Assembly: GCA_023412475.1 (NCBI GenBank)
Contig: JAEYNR010000048.1
Location: 73,271-137,270, forward strand
DNA from: Fibrobacterota bacterium
GTDB lineage: Bacteria; Fibrobacterota; Chitinivibrionia; Chitinivibrionales; Chitinispirillaceae
Reading direction: 5' to 3'
Length of the DNA stretch: 64,000 nucleotides
This document shows, piece after piece, positions 1 to 7,018 of the stretch (position 1 is the stretch's first letter; the number at the start of each line of letters is the position of its first letter). A program made the translations under genes and the position numbers. The notes under the pieces are model-generated. The model saw nothing but the letters and a program-made list of their open reading frames with translations. It had not been told where the DNA came from and made no database searches.

Positions 1-591
1 TTCGTTTATTTTTTTTATCATTGAGTCAAAACTTTCCTGATCAGATTTGAAGTTTTTTGCATCCTTGCCTACCCTGACAATTTTCACCGATTTTATGGTA
101 TCATTAGCAGTAATTTTATTTACAACATCCATACCCTCAATCACTTTGCCAAAGACTGAATGGCGGTTGTCAAGGTGAGGTGTAGCAGCAAGGGTGATAA
201 AAAACTGACTTCCATTTGTATTTGGTCCGGCATTTGCCATGGAGAGAATTCCCGGAGCAACGTGTTTAAGCTCTGGATGAAATTCATCGGGGAAAGAATA
301 CCCGGGACCTCCGGTGCCATTTCCTCTGGGGTCTCCCCCCTGAATAACAAATTCTGGCACTACCCGGTGAAACTTCAGCCCATCATAGAATTTTTCATTT
401 CCTTTGGATGATTTGATAGTGCCCTCTGCCAACCCTACGAAATTGGCTACAGTCAGAGGAGCTTTCTGGAACTCAAAGGAGACGACGATTTTCCCTTTGG
501 AAGTATTTATTTCTCCAAACAGGCCATCCGTATAATCGGATGCACAGGAGAGTGCTGCACAAAGAATAGTCAAGATAGCAATTCCTTTCAT
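1..591 (-). CDS. Cyclophilin-type peptidyl-prolyl isomerase, probable lipoprotein (partial)
   Basis: Catalyses cis-trans isomerisation of prolyl bonds, here probably for exported proteins. Translation from the ATG at 591 gives 197 codons before the left edge, so the C-terminus is missing. The N-terminus is a short hydrophobic signal ending in Leu-Ser-Cys (residues 14-16), a lipobox-like site. Typical cyclophilin motifs follow in order: FHRV, a QGGDPRGNGTGG stretch, MANAGPNTNGSQFFIT and LDNRHSVFGKV. An AAGGAG ribosome-binding site lies 8-9 bases before the ATG. The gene begins 16 bases after the Zn-binding protein gene upstream and probably shares its transcript. The family call is secure; the lipoprotein call is inference. 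Confidence 0.9.
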   Translation of the reverse strand, partial: MKGIAILTILCAALSCASDYTDGLFGEINTSKGKIVVSFEFQKAPLTVANFVGLAEGTIKSSKGNEKFYDGLKFHRVVPEFVIQGGDPRGNGTGGPGYSFPDEFHPELKHVAPGILSMANAGPNTNGSQFFITLAATPHLDNRHSVFGKVIEGMDVVNKITANDTIKSVKIVRVGKDAKNFKSDQESFDSMIKKINE

Positions 592-607
592 ATTATTAGT
601 TAACTCC

Positions 608-889
608 TTAATCCCAATCAAAAGGTGATTTAAATGGTTCAACCGAACCATCATCTTCTTCTTTAGCTTTTTTAAATTTCATTTCTATTTCGGCTTTTCT
701 TCTGGCTTCCTCCTCTTTGGCTTTTTGGAATTTATCATCCCAGGCGACACCTTTCTTTCGAGCCTGTAAAAATTGCTCGAGACTGGCTTTGGGCTGGTCT
801 GCAGATTTATGATCAACAACTTTTAATGTTGAAGGGTCGATCCATAGAGTACCTTTACACATTGGACATTTGATTTCAAATAGGCTCAT
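608..889 (-). CDS. Small CxxC-containing hypothetical protein
   Basis: A 93-residue protein of unknown function. It opens with a half zinc ribbon (CPMC at residues 9-12 following IK), then a very charged Lys/Glu/Arg-rich helical stretch (about residues 40-80) that could form a coiled coil, and an acidic tail. Only one CxxC is present, so zinc binding would need a second chain or would not occur. A GGAG site precedes the ATG at 889. It sits upstream of the cyclophilin gene in the same direction with a 16-base gap, suggesting an operon. No family recognised beyond zinc-ribbon-like. Confidence 0.75.
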   Translation of the reverse strand: MSLFEIKCPMCKGTLWIDPSTLKVVDHKSADQPKASLEQFLQARKKGVAWDDKFQKAKEEEARRKAEIEMKFKKAKEEDDGSVEPFKSPFDWD

Positions 890-1095
890 ATTGACACTCC
901 TGTTTTTTGGCTTAGCTAACGTAAAAATATATCATGACTCTATAAAGAATAACACCATACTATTGAAGTTGTTGCAATTTTATAAATTCAGAATAGAACA
1001 TTTCCCTTAAGCAAATTTAATGAGCGCTCTTTTTGAGCAAAAGGGCCCTTAATTTGCAGAGGTATTTTAAAAAGGAACAGCAAAAAGGGGTAATA

Positions 1096-1188
1096 ATGAT
1101 TAATTTCATTGATAAGGAGATTAGTAATCAATTATTTATGAATAAGTATAATTCGGATTTATTTTATAAAGCGCTTAAATATGAATAA
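1096..1188 (+). CDS. Possible 30-codon leader ORF overlapping the GGDEF gene
   Basis: A short ORF from the ATG at 1096, preceded by AAGGGG, ends with TAA at 1186-1188, 8 bases inside the next gene, whose ATG is at 1181. It has a second in-frame ATG at 1138 with AAGGAG upstream. The GGDEF gene itself has no clear ribosome-binding site, so this overlap could couple its translation to the short ORF. The peptide has no recognisable domain. It could equally be chance; the only evidence is the two ribosome-binding sites and the overlap geometry. Confidence 0.3.
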   Translation: MINFIDKEISNQLFMNKYNSDLFYKALKYE

Positions 1189-2014
1189 TGAAATGCCGTT
1201 TGAAGGGTACAAGGAACTAATCCAGGCTCCCCTGCAGCAAGATCAAGACTCACTGGATCTGATAAAGCAGATCTTTATAGAATTGCGTTCCAGCCAGCCA
1301 AACCCCTTCGGAATGCTTTTACAAAAGCTTACCGGCAAGGCACTTTCAAGCCGGGAGGCTATAATCCACTGGCGTCATATCTTAGAAAACAAGAAAGGTA
1401 TGGAGCAGAAGCTGGGCCGCACTGTAGGAATCCAGATCGCTGCCATGGACTATTTCGCTCAGCAGAACGCAGCCCAGGAAGTTCTCTTTAAAACCCTGGA
1501 AAAGCCAGTTGAAAAAACGGTAAGCAAACCAGAAGAATGGATTGAGAGAGTGTACACCCCTGGATACCATCTGGAAAAACTCAAGGAAGAGATTTTAAGG
1601 TCCAAAAGATATAAGCATGCACTGTCGGCAATACTTCTGGATATCGATGAATTTCGCAGAATTAATGATCTGCTAACCCATAAAATGGGCGATCAGGTTC
1701 TTACAGTTATCGTAAAAATCATAAAAAAGACGATTCGCAATGTAGATATCCTTAGTCGATACTCAGGTGACCGTTTCCTGCTAATTCTGCCCAATACTAA
1801 TAAGAGGGAGGCAATGGAGCTGGCAGAAAGGTTGCGTAACAATGTTCATGAGCGGACAAAGCGCCTTGAAGGGTTATCCGGTGGGGTAACCATTACTCTT
1901 TCAGTTGGACAAAGCAGCAAAGAAGATACCTCAAATGGTTTTCTAAAACGACTAGAAAGTGCGTTACTGGAGGGCAAAAAAAAGGGACGCAACAGTGTAT
2001 ATGTTCTCTCTTAG
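1181..2014 (+). CDS. Degenerate GGDEF-domain protein, probable c-di-GMP effector
   Basis: 277 residues. The C-terminal half (about 135-277) is a GGDEF domain with the usual LLDIDEF strand (152-158) and an ND pair (162-163). The signature GGDEF is replaced by SGDRF (195-199): the metal-binding Glu has become Arg, so cyclase activity is doubtful. The inhibitory I-site RxxD is intact as RNVD (186-189), exactly five residues before the signature. That combination is known from c-di-GMP receptors that no longer make the nucleotide. The N-terminal 130 residues match nothing recognised. The ATG at 1181 overlaps a short upstream ORF. Family call firm; receptor role inferred. Confidence 0.85.
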   Translation: MNNEMPFEGYKELIQAPLQQDQDSLDLIKQIFIELRSSQPNPFGMLLQKLTGKALSSREAIIHWRHILENKKGMEQKLGRTVGIQIAAMDYFAQQNAAQEVLFKTLEKPVEKTVSKPEEWIERVYTPGYHLEKLKEEILRSKRYKHALSAILLDIDEFRRINDLLTHKMGDQVLTVIVKIIKKTIRNVDILSRYSGDRFLLILPNTNKREAMELAERLRNNVHERTKRLEGLSGGVTITLSVGQSSKEDTSNGFLKRLESALLEGKKKGRNSVYVLS

Positions 2015-2353
2015 CCGAACTTTATCAGCCTTATCTGCCAGCGATTCTTCTTTTTTTGTGTAAGAAATCAGAAACAGGCGAGACAGATTATCTGATCAGA
2101 TGAGCCTTATTACAAACATAGCTCCTCAACTGCCGATTCTTGGTTTTGATATCTGATTAGACATTGTTTTGATATTATTTTTATTTTTTTAATTAGGTAT
2201 TAGTTAAATGTGTTTTTTTTCGATTATATAGCGTGAGTAGTAAATTTTTTTAGGACAACTGTCACTCTCTCTATTTCAAAATGACATCATTAATATTATA
2301 TTATACGAAACTACCCGTTTTTTCTGAAATTAATCCATGCAGGGGCAAAAGAA
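2015..2353. other. AT-rich intergenic region, no gene seen
   Basis: 339 bases between the GGDEF and STAS genes. Strongly AT-rich with poly-T runs near 2180-2220. I see no convincing ORF, RNA gene or clear terminator hairpin. It presumably holds the promoter for the STAS gene, but no box pair stands out. Confidence 0.4.
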
Positions 2354-2698
2354 ATGGATATTGGCGGAAGGGAAAAGAAGCAGTATCATATCATTGATAT
2401 TGTTGGTAAGATCGACCGACTTAAGGATTCGATTGTGTTAAAGTCCTATATCAACACATTACTGGAGAAAAACAGTTTCTTTATTGCCATGAATCTGGCA
2501 CAAGTGACTTATTTGGACAGTGGAGCATTGAATGTGTTAATTTATTGTCACAATACTCTTAAGAAAAAAGGCGGAAATCTGGTTCTTATCGAACCAAACG
2601 AATATGTGCGTGATGTGCTTGAAGTTGTAGGGCTTAACAAATTAGTAAAAATTTTCTCAACTGAAGAGGAGTTTGAAAATGAACTTCAAAACGCTTAA
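2354..2698 (+). CDS. STAS-domain protein (anti-sigma factor antagonist type)
   Basis: A 114-residue single-domain STAS protein of the SpoIIAA/RsbV type. Such proteins release sigma factors or other targets by binding their kinase or anti-sigma partner when unphosphorylated. The conserved site is seen as YLDSGALN near residues 54-61; the Ser after Asp is the usual phosphoacceptor. The length is normal for a stand-alone antagonist. A GGGG-type ribosome-binding site precedes the ATG. No kinase or PP2C phosphatase lies beside it, so its partner is elsewhere. Its 3' end overlaps the next lipoprotein gene by 20 bases, implying co-translation. Confidence 0.85.
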   Translation: MDIGGREKKQYHIIDIVGKIDRLKDSIVLKSYINTLLEKNSFFIAMNLAQVTYLDSGALNVLIYCHNTLKKKGGNLVLIEPNEYVRDVLEVVGLNKLVKIFSTEEEFENELQNA

Positions 2699-3014
2699 GT
2701 GGATCTTTGCTACCTGCATAGTTCTTGCCGGTTGCGGCTCTCAGGAACTTATCAAACCAGATCAGACTCAAATTGATGCCTATGTTCAAGCTCATCCCGA
2801 TCTTCCGGAATTGGATAAATCCTGCATCTATGATGGCCGTTTCGAAATAGGTATAAAGCAGGAAACATTGTTCTTTCTTTTAGGTGAACCTCCTATCATC
2901 GAAAGAGTTCAGCAGCCATGGGCCCTGCAGGAAAAGTGGATCTACAAAAAGGGTAACAGCAAAGTCTTTATAATCGAAGACAAGCATGTGGTTGGTATAC
3001 TGGAAGAAGAATAA
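2679..3014 (+). CDS. Small hypothetical lipoprotein
   Basis: About 111 residues. A hydrophobic signal ends in a clear lipobox, LAGC, near residues 16-19, so it is predicted to be lipid-anchored. The mature part has no recognised domain; a stretch reading GIKQETLFFLLGEPP resembles the beta-lactamase-inhibitor-like/SmpA-type lipoproteins in which a short helix precedes a GxP turn, but this is only a resemblance. I chose the ATG at 2679, seven bases after GAGGAG, rather than the TTG six bases upstream. It overlaps the STAS gene by 20 bases and is followed by a strong terminator. Confidence 0.8.
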   Translation: MNFKTLKWIFATCIVLAGCGSQELIKPDQTQIDAYVQAHPDLPELDKSCIYDGRFEIGIKQETLFFLLGEPPIIERVQQPWALQEKWIYKKGNSKVFIIEDKHVVGILEEE

Positions 3015-3032
3015 TTATACTGTGATAAATCC

Positions 3033-3055
3033 GGCGGGGTAACCCGCCTATTTTT
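3033..3055 (+). terminator. Intrinsic terminator after the STAS-lipoprotein pair
   Basis: A GGCGGG/CCCGCC stem (3033-3038 with 3043-3048), a four-base loop, then TATTTTT. It lies 19 bases after the lipoprotein stop and should end the STAS-lipoprotein transcript. Confidence 0.8.
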
Positions 3056-3154
3056 CTGTGAATCGCTATTCCCCCAGTGCCAGTTTTTATCAGCCCCTGA
3101 CAAGCTTTATTTTTATCTTCCCTGTTTATCAGAGCTTTACCAGGAAAATGTTTT

Positions 3155-3709
3155 ATGCATACTCTTGATATCGTCTTTTCAGTCTTTGCTCTGATATTTG
3201 TTACTATTGGAATTAAACGCGGTTTTATTGGCGAAGTAATCCGGCTTGCAGCTATGATAGGCGGCTTTCTGGGGGCATTTTTTTACTATAATGACTTTTC
3301 TGTTCTGATTCAATTCATTAAGCTGCCTTCATACATAAGAAATGCATTATCTTTTACCATTCTGTACATAGTGATTGTTCTTTCATTTCTTACTCTTGGA
3401 TGGCTGATTAAAAAAATAGTCCATCTAACATTGCTAGGATGGCTGGATAGATTGCTTGGAGCTATACTGGGTTTCTTAAAGACTGTTTTACTTGCCTGGA
3501 TAGTGTGTCTCTCCATTTCCACTTTCAATCAAACAGAAGCCAATTTTAATAAATCAGGTGTTTACCGCACCTTCAAGAGCCTTCCCACGACCATGAGACT
3601 TACAGAATTAGCCAAAACCCGCAATCACTTGAGAAAACTCATAGATCCAAATTACAACGAAAAAGTAAAAAACAGGGTTGAAAAAGTTAAACCAACCGTG
3701 CTACAATAG
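3155..3709 (+). CDS. CvpA family inner-membrane protein
   Basis: 184 residues with about four membrane helices at roughly 5-25, 30-50, 62-84 and 98-120, then a soluble charged tail. The start, a helix followed by GIKRGFIGEVIRLAAMIGG, is the hallmark of the CvpA/colicin V production family. The cellular role of the family is poorly defined; it affects envelope permeability and secretion of some peptides. The ATG at 3155 agrees with the family start. The prepilin peptidase gene follows 40 bases downstream in the same direction. Confidence 0.85.
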   Translation: MHTLDIVFSVFALIFVTIGIKRGFIGEVIRLAAMIGGFLGAFFYYNDFSVLIQFIKLPSYIRNALSFTILYIVIVLSFLTLGWLIKKIVHLTLLGWLDRLLGAILGFLKTVLLAWIVCLSISTFNQTEANFNKSGVYRTFKSLPTTMRLTELAKTRNHLRKLIDPNYNEKVKNRVEKVKPTVLQ

Positions 3710-3749
3710 AAACCAAAGTGAACTGGAATTTTAACCGGAGCTAACGTTT

Positions 3750-4559
3750 TTGATTTGTCTGTTCAGTATATGCCTGGGGCTGGTACTGGGATCATTTTTT
3801 AATGTATTGATCTGGAGGATTCCCCGTGATGAATCTATTCTCTGGCCGCCATCTCATTGTACTTCCTGTGGTAAAAGAATCAAACCCTGGGAAAATATCC
3901 CTGTAATAAGTTTCCTTTTTTTAGGCGGCAAATGCAGTAATTGTAAAAAGACTATCTCATGGGTTTATCCCCTTATCGAACTTATAACCGCGTTTTGCTC
4001 TTTTTTAATATGTTTTACTCTGTTTAAAAAAGACATTTCCAACCTTAGCTGGTCCAGTTTTCCACCCTTAATACTGCAATATCTGCTCCTGCTGCTTATG
4101 GTTCCGGTAGCAGTTATAGATATAAAACATTACATCATCCCGGACAGATTCACTTTGCCTTTAATTGCTTGTGGCCTTCTTATCTCATTTCTCCCTGGTG
4201 AAATTACCCCCGCTCAGTCTCTGGTGGGAATACTAATTAGTGGAGGTACTCTTTATCTGATAGGATGGCTTGGAACTGCAATACTAAAAAAAGGCGATGC
4301 CATGGGATTTGGTGATGTCAAACTTATGGCAGCAACCGGAGCAATCTTCGGGGCAAAATTTTCTCTGATGAGTATTGTTTTCGGTGCTTTTTTCGGATCC
4401 GTTATTGGTATAGCGCTAATTGTCTTGAAAAAACTTGATCCTGATCGCCATATCCCCTTTGGGCCATTTCTGGGAGCCGGCATTTGGCTTTCTGTAATGG
4501 CAGGAGAGCTCATTGTAAAATCATATTGCAGCTATATCGAAAAGGTCATCTCTTTTTAG
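3750..4559 (+). CDS. pilD: Prepilin peptidase / N-methyltransferase (A24 family)
   Basis: Cleaves the leader of type IV prepilins and pseudopilins and methylates the new N-terminus, in the inner membrane. The N-terminal domain carries two CxxC pairs (CTSC about 31-34 and CSNC about 55-58) as in full-length PilD. The two catalytic Asp are seen in DIKHYIIPD (about 125-133) and GFGDVKL (about 183-189). About seven membrane helices. The start is a TTG at 3750, nine bases after CCGGAG; no in-frame ATG lies between the preceding stop and this codon. No pilin genes are nearby. Confidence 0.92.
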   Translation: MICLFSICLGLVLGSFFNVLIWRIPRDESILWPPSHCTSCGKRIKPWENIPVISFLFLGGKCSNCKKTISWVYPLIELITAFCSFLICFTLFKKDISNLSWSSFPPLILQYLLLLLMVPVAVIDIKHYIIPDRFTLPLIACGLLISFLPGEITPAQSLVGILISGGTLYLIGWLGTAILKKGDAMGFGDVKLMAATGAIFGAKFSLMSIVFGAFFGSVIGIALIVLKKLDPDRHIPFGPFLGAGIWLSVMAGELIVKSYCSYIEKVISF

Positions 4560-5006
4560 CCTGATCTGGACAATTCAGGTTTGATCTAATTCGGGTTCGA
4601 TTCCATTGCCATTGTGTAGAGCTTGCCTCAAAACTGGCATTTTTTAAGCGACCAAATGGCCTAAAGTAGTTAGCGGTAACACCTCTCCCTTTGTTTCGTT
4701 GCATTGTTCTTCCTAAGTTGCAACTAACGGCTTTGGCCTGTTTTCCCAGAATCCTATATAAGTTTATGTTAGAAGGGGCAAGTACTTCAAAAAAGAGTTT
4801 CTGATCTCTTGTGGTAATGCTATATTCAGTGCTACCTGTTATACTTTCTATAATATTGAGATTAACAAACCTGAAAATATAAAAGGCAAAAACGAGCTAA
4901 ACATATTATTAAATGGCTCTCAGCTCGTTATTTTTTTAGCCGCTTCCGTTTTGTTTTTTTTTTAGGCTTCTAAAACTGTGACAGGCTCTATATTCACAAA
5001 CTCTGC
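4560..5006. other. Intergenic region with a candidate terminator, no gene
   Basis: 447 bases between convergent genes. A long minus-strand frame without stops runs from about 4895 back to 4560 but has no early start codon and no recognised motif. A T-loop-like GGTTCGATTCC near 4595 has no matching tRNA fold. The only structure I can support is an inverted repeat AACGAGCT/AGCTCGTT at 4891-4898 and 4922-4929, followed by ATTTTTTT. Confidence 0.4.
4891..4937 (+). terminator. Candidate terminator downstream of pilD
   Basis: Eight-base inverted repeat (4891-4898 with 4922-4929) and a following run of T. The 23-base loop is long for an intrinsic terminator, so confidence is moderate. It sits between the convergent pilD and YceH-family genes. 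Confidence 0.45.
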
Positions 5007-5672
5007 CTACTCAAGTTGACCCTTGAGCTCATTGAACTCATTCTTCAACAAACTCAACTCCTCCCGCAACTGTTTCACTTCCTGTTCAAGATCTGACAAG
5101 CGATCTGCAGTGGTGTTTTTTGGCACCGTAGCTTCTGCACTATTAGGAGCTGATACTTCTAACGAGTCAATAATCATGGTTGAAAACAGATGGATAAATC
5201 GGGGTTCTTTCTTTCCTGGCTGACGTGGAAGCTCCTTAACAAAAGGCCCATCCTCACGCGATGACAGCTCTTTGAGTGTTTCCTCAACTTCCTGAAGATT
5301 TGAAAACGAGTACATCCGCTCAGCTCTCCCCTTTATCTCGCCACCAGTCTGGGCACCTCTGAGCATTAGCACACAAAGAACAGCAGTCTCAGCTTTGGAA
5401 AAAGTAAATAGGCTTCTGATATTATGTTCAAATTTGGGCACTCTGCCTCCAGCAGTAGAAAGCTGCCACGCCAGCTTCTTGTCCCGCAATGACAACAGTG
5501 CTTCTGAGACCTCTTCTTCAGTAAGATTCATAACAGGCTCGCGATTTGATTTCTGATTGCATGCAGCCATTAATGCATTTAAACTCAGGGGATAGTATTC
5601 AGGGGTAGTTATCTCTTTTTCGATCAGAGACCCCAGTACACGCAACTCCTGATTGGTGAGATCAATATCCAT
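5007..5672 (-). CDS. YceH/DUF480 family protein
   Basis: 221 residues of the YceH (DUF480) family, tandem winged-helix proteins of uncertain function. The family signature is clear: LTNQELRVLGSLIEKE near residues 5-20, then TPEYYPLSLNALMAACNQKSNR and, in the second half, LCVLMLRGAQTGGEIKGR. The last 40 residues form a Leu/Glu-rich coiled coil after a Ser/Thr/Ala linker. An AAGGG site lies eight bases before the ATG. It is monocistronic as far as seen, with repeat-rich DNA upstream. Confidence 0.9.
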   Translation of the reverse strand: MDIDLTNQELRVLGSLIEKEITTPEYYPLSLNALMAACNQKSNREPVMNLTEEEVSEALLSLRDKKLAWQLSTAGGRVPKFEHNIRSLFTFSKAETAVLCVLMLRGAQTGGEIKGRAERMYSFSNLQEVEETLKELSSREDGPFVKELPRQPGKKEPRFIHLFSTMIIDSLEVSAPNSAEATVPKNTTADRLSDLEQEVKQLREELSLLKNEFNELKGQLE

Positions 5673-6344
5673 TTTGAAGCCCTTTCTGAAGTGCTGACAT
5701 TCAAATATTTGAGACTCTTTTAAAATAATTGGAAGATGATGGGTTAAGAAAGACCTTAGGGGAAATTCAAAAGCCGAAGCACGAAATTCGAAACAGGAAC
5801 AGGAGCAGAAATTCGGAACAAGTGAGGAACTTTTTATATCAGCAGTTCACTCCCTGAACAGTTTGTTTTAGATCGGTATAGGGGTATGATGAATCGTTAT
5901 CTCTATCGACTCTTTTTTATTTTGATTCGATATCGACCACGACAACGATTTCGATTTGATTTGATTGACAACGACTAAGGGAGTGTAATTTATGTATTAT
6001 TTTTATTTTCAATGAAGCAAAGTATAAATACATAGCCTTCTTAAACTGATATACCTATATTATTTTAAATCAATCTGCTTTATGGATTAAGAAAAAGGAA
6101 TCGCAAACTGAATTTTCTCCATTTCCCTACCCTAAACTGAGTTTTTCATGCAAACGATCTTACCTATCTATATCCGGTTATAGAAGAGGTTGATTTAAGT
6201 TTTAAAGAATTATCCTGTTTTTTTCCTCACATATAGTGTATGATATGATTGAGTAGAAAAAACAAACAATTAATAGCTGGCAGTAGCATTTTGAATGCTC
6301 ATATCAAGAAATGATTCTGTAGAACCCTTTAACAGGAGCAACTT
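5673..6344. repeat. Repeat-rich intergenic region (modules M1, M2, M3)
   Basis: 672 bases with no gene. It contains three modules that recur elsewhere in the window: M1 (GCACGAAATTCGAAAC plus AGGAACAGGA) at 5778-5810, M3 (AGCAGTTCACTCCC) at 5841-5854, and M2 (mixed ATCGATATCG/GTCGT runs) at about 5891-5970. The same three occur in another order and orientation at 34.5-34.8 kb. The promoter of the DUF2914 gene must lie in the right part, but no clear box pair is visible. Confidence 0.6.
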
Positions 6345-6869
6345 ATGCATACCATAGCTGCACTGACACTGTCTCTTTTTATCGTATCAGCGTCATTTGC
6401 TCAGACTCCTCAGGACTCAACCGTTCAGCCCAAAGCAGTACCTGCAAAAGCAGCAGTACCTGCAAAAGCAGAAGCACCTGTAAAAGCAGAAGCACCTGTA
6501 AAAGCAGAAGCACCTAAACAAAAAGAAGTTCCCGCACAAAAATCAAAACTTACCATCAGCAGAGCTGCGGTTGCTCTGAATGTAAATGATCTTGAACCAG
6601 AAAACATGGGCGACACATTTCCTTCAGAAGTTCGTCGTCTGTTCTGCTTTACTCAGATAAAGGGCGCATCTGGTCCTGAAGAGATCCAGCATCGATGGTT
6701 TTGGAAGGACGAGCTTATGAGTACAGTTTCCTTAAAGATTAATTCGGGAAATTTTCGTACATACAGTTCCAAATCGATACCTCTGGGGTTACAAGGAGAT
6801 TGGCGGGTGTATATAGTAGATTCCAGAGATGAATCGATTCTGGGCACGGTAAAATTTATCACTCAGTAA
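6345..6869 (+). CDS. DUF2914-domain exported protein
   Basis: 174 residues: a signal peptide (1-19, ending near SASFAQ), a Pro/Ala/Lys-rich linker (about 25-66) and a DUF2914 domain (about 70-174) recognised from FCFTQIKG, HRWFWKDELM and FRTYSSKSI. The family is small, envelope-associated and of unknown function. The linker is coded by three tandem 18-base units that yield KAEAPV repeats, so its length is likely to vary between strains. AGGAG precedes the ATG. A 13-bp hairpin follows the stop. Confidence 0.85.
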   Translation: MHTIAALTLSLFIVSASFAQTPQDSTVQPKAVPAKAAVPAKAEAPVKAEAPVKAEAPKQKEVPAQKSKLTISRAAVALNVNDLEPENMGDTFPSEVRRLFCFTQIKGASGPEEIQHRWFWKDELMSTVSLKINSGNFRTYSSKSIPLGLQGDWRVYIVDSRDESILGTVKFITQ

Positions 6870-6898
6870 TTCTGCTTAAAATTTGAGCTTCTATTAGC

Positions 6899-6938
6899 TA
6901 AATCAGACGATTCACGCCAAAAAAAATCGTCTGATTTA
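6899..6938. terminator. Bidirectional hairpin between convergent genes
   Basis: A perfect 13-bp stem (6899-6911 with 6926-6938) around a 14-base A-rich loop. It lies between the DUF2914 gene and the convergent phosphoesterase-fusion gene. Neither side has a proper U tract after the stem, so it may act as an RNA 3' end stabiliser or a weak terminator. Confidence 0.5.
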
Positions 6939-7018
6939 GGTACCAATGCTTCGGCAACTAACGGAAAAATACCAGTTCTCTTATGCACATTTTATTGCCG
7001 GATTATTAAACAGAAGCT

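Noticed and set aside
1010..1062. Third copy of the long ~63-bp-unit repeat
   Set aside because: Only the GAGCAAAAGGGCCCTT stretch resembles a unit core; flanking bases do not follow, so it could be chance.
4588..4605. tRNA T-arm-like GGTTCGATTCC
   Set aside because: The bases around it do not form a T stem, and no acceptor, D or anticodon arm can be found at the right distances.
4560..4895. Long minus-strand open frame without stops
   Set aside because: No start codon in the first two-thirds, no ribosome-binding site and no recognised motif; it lies in an intergenic gap between convergent genes.
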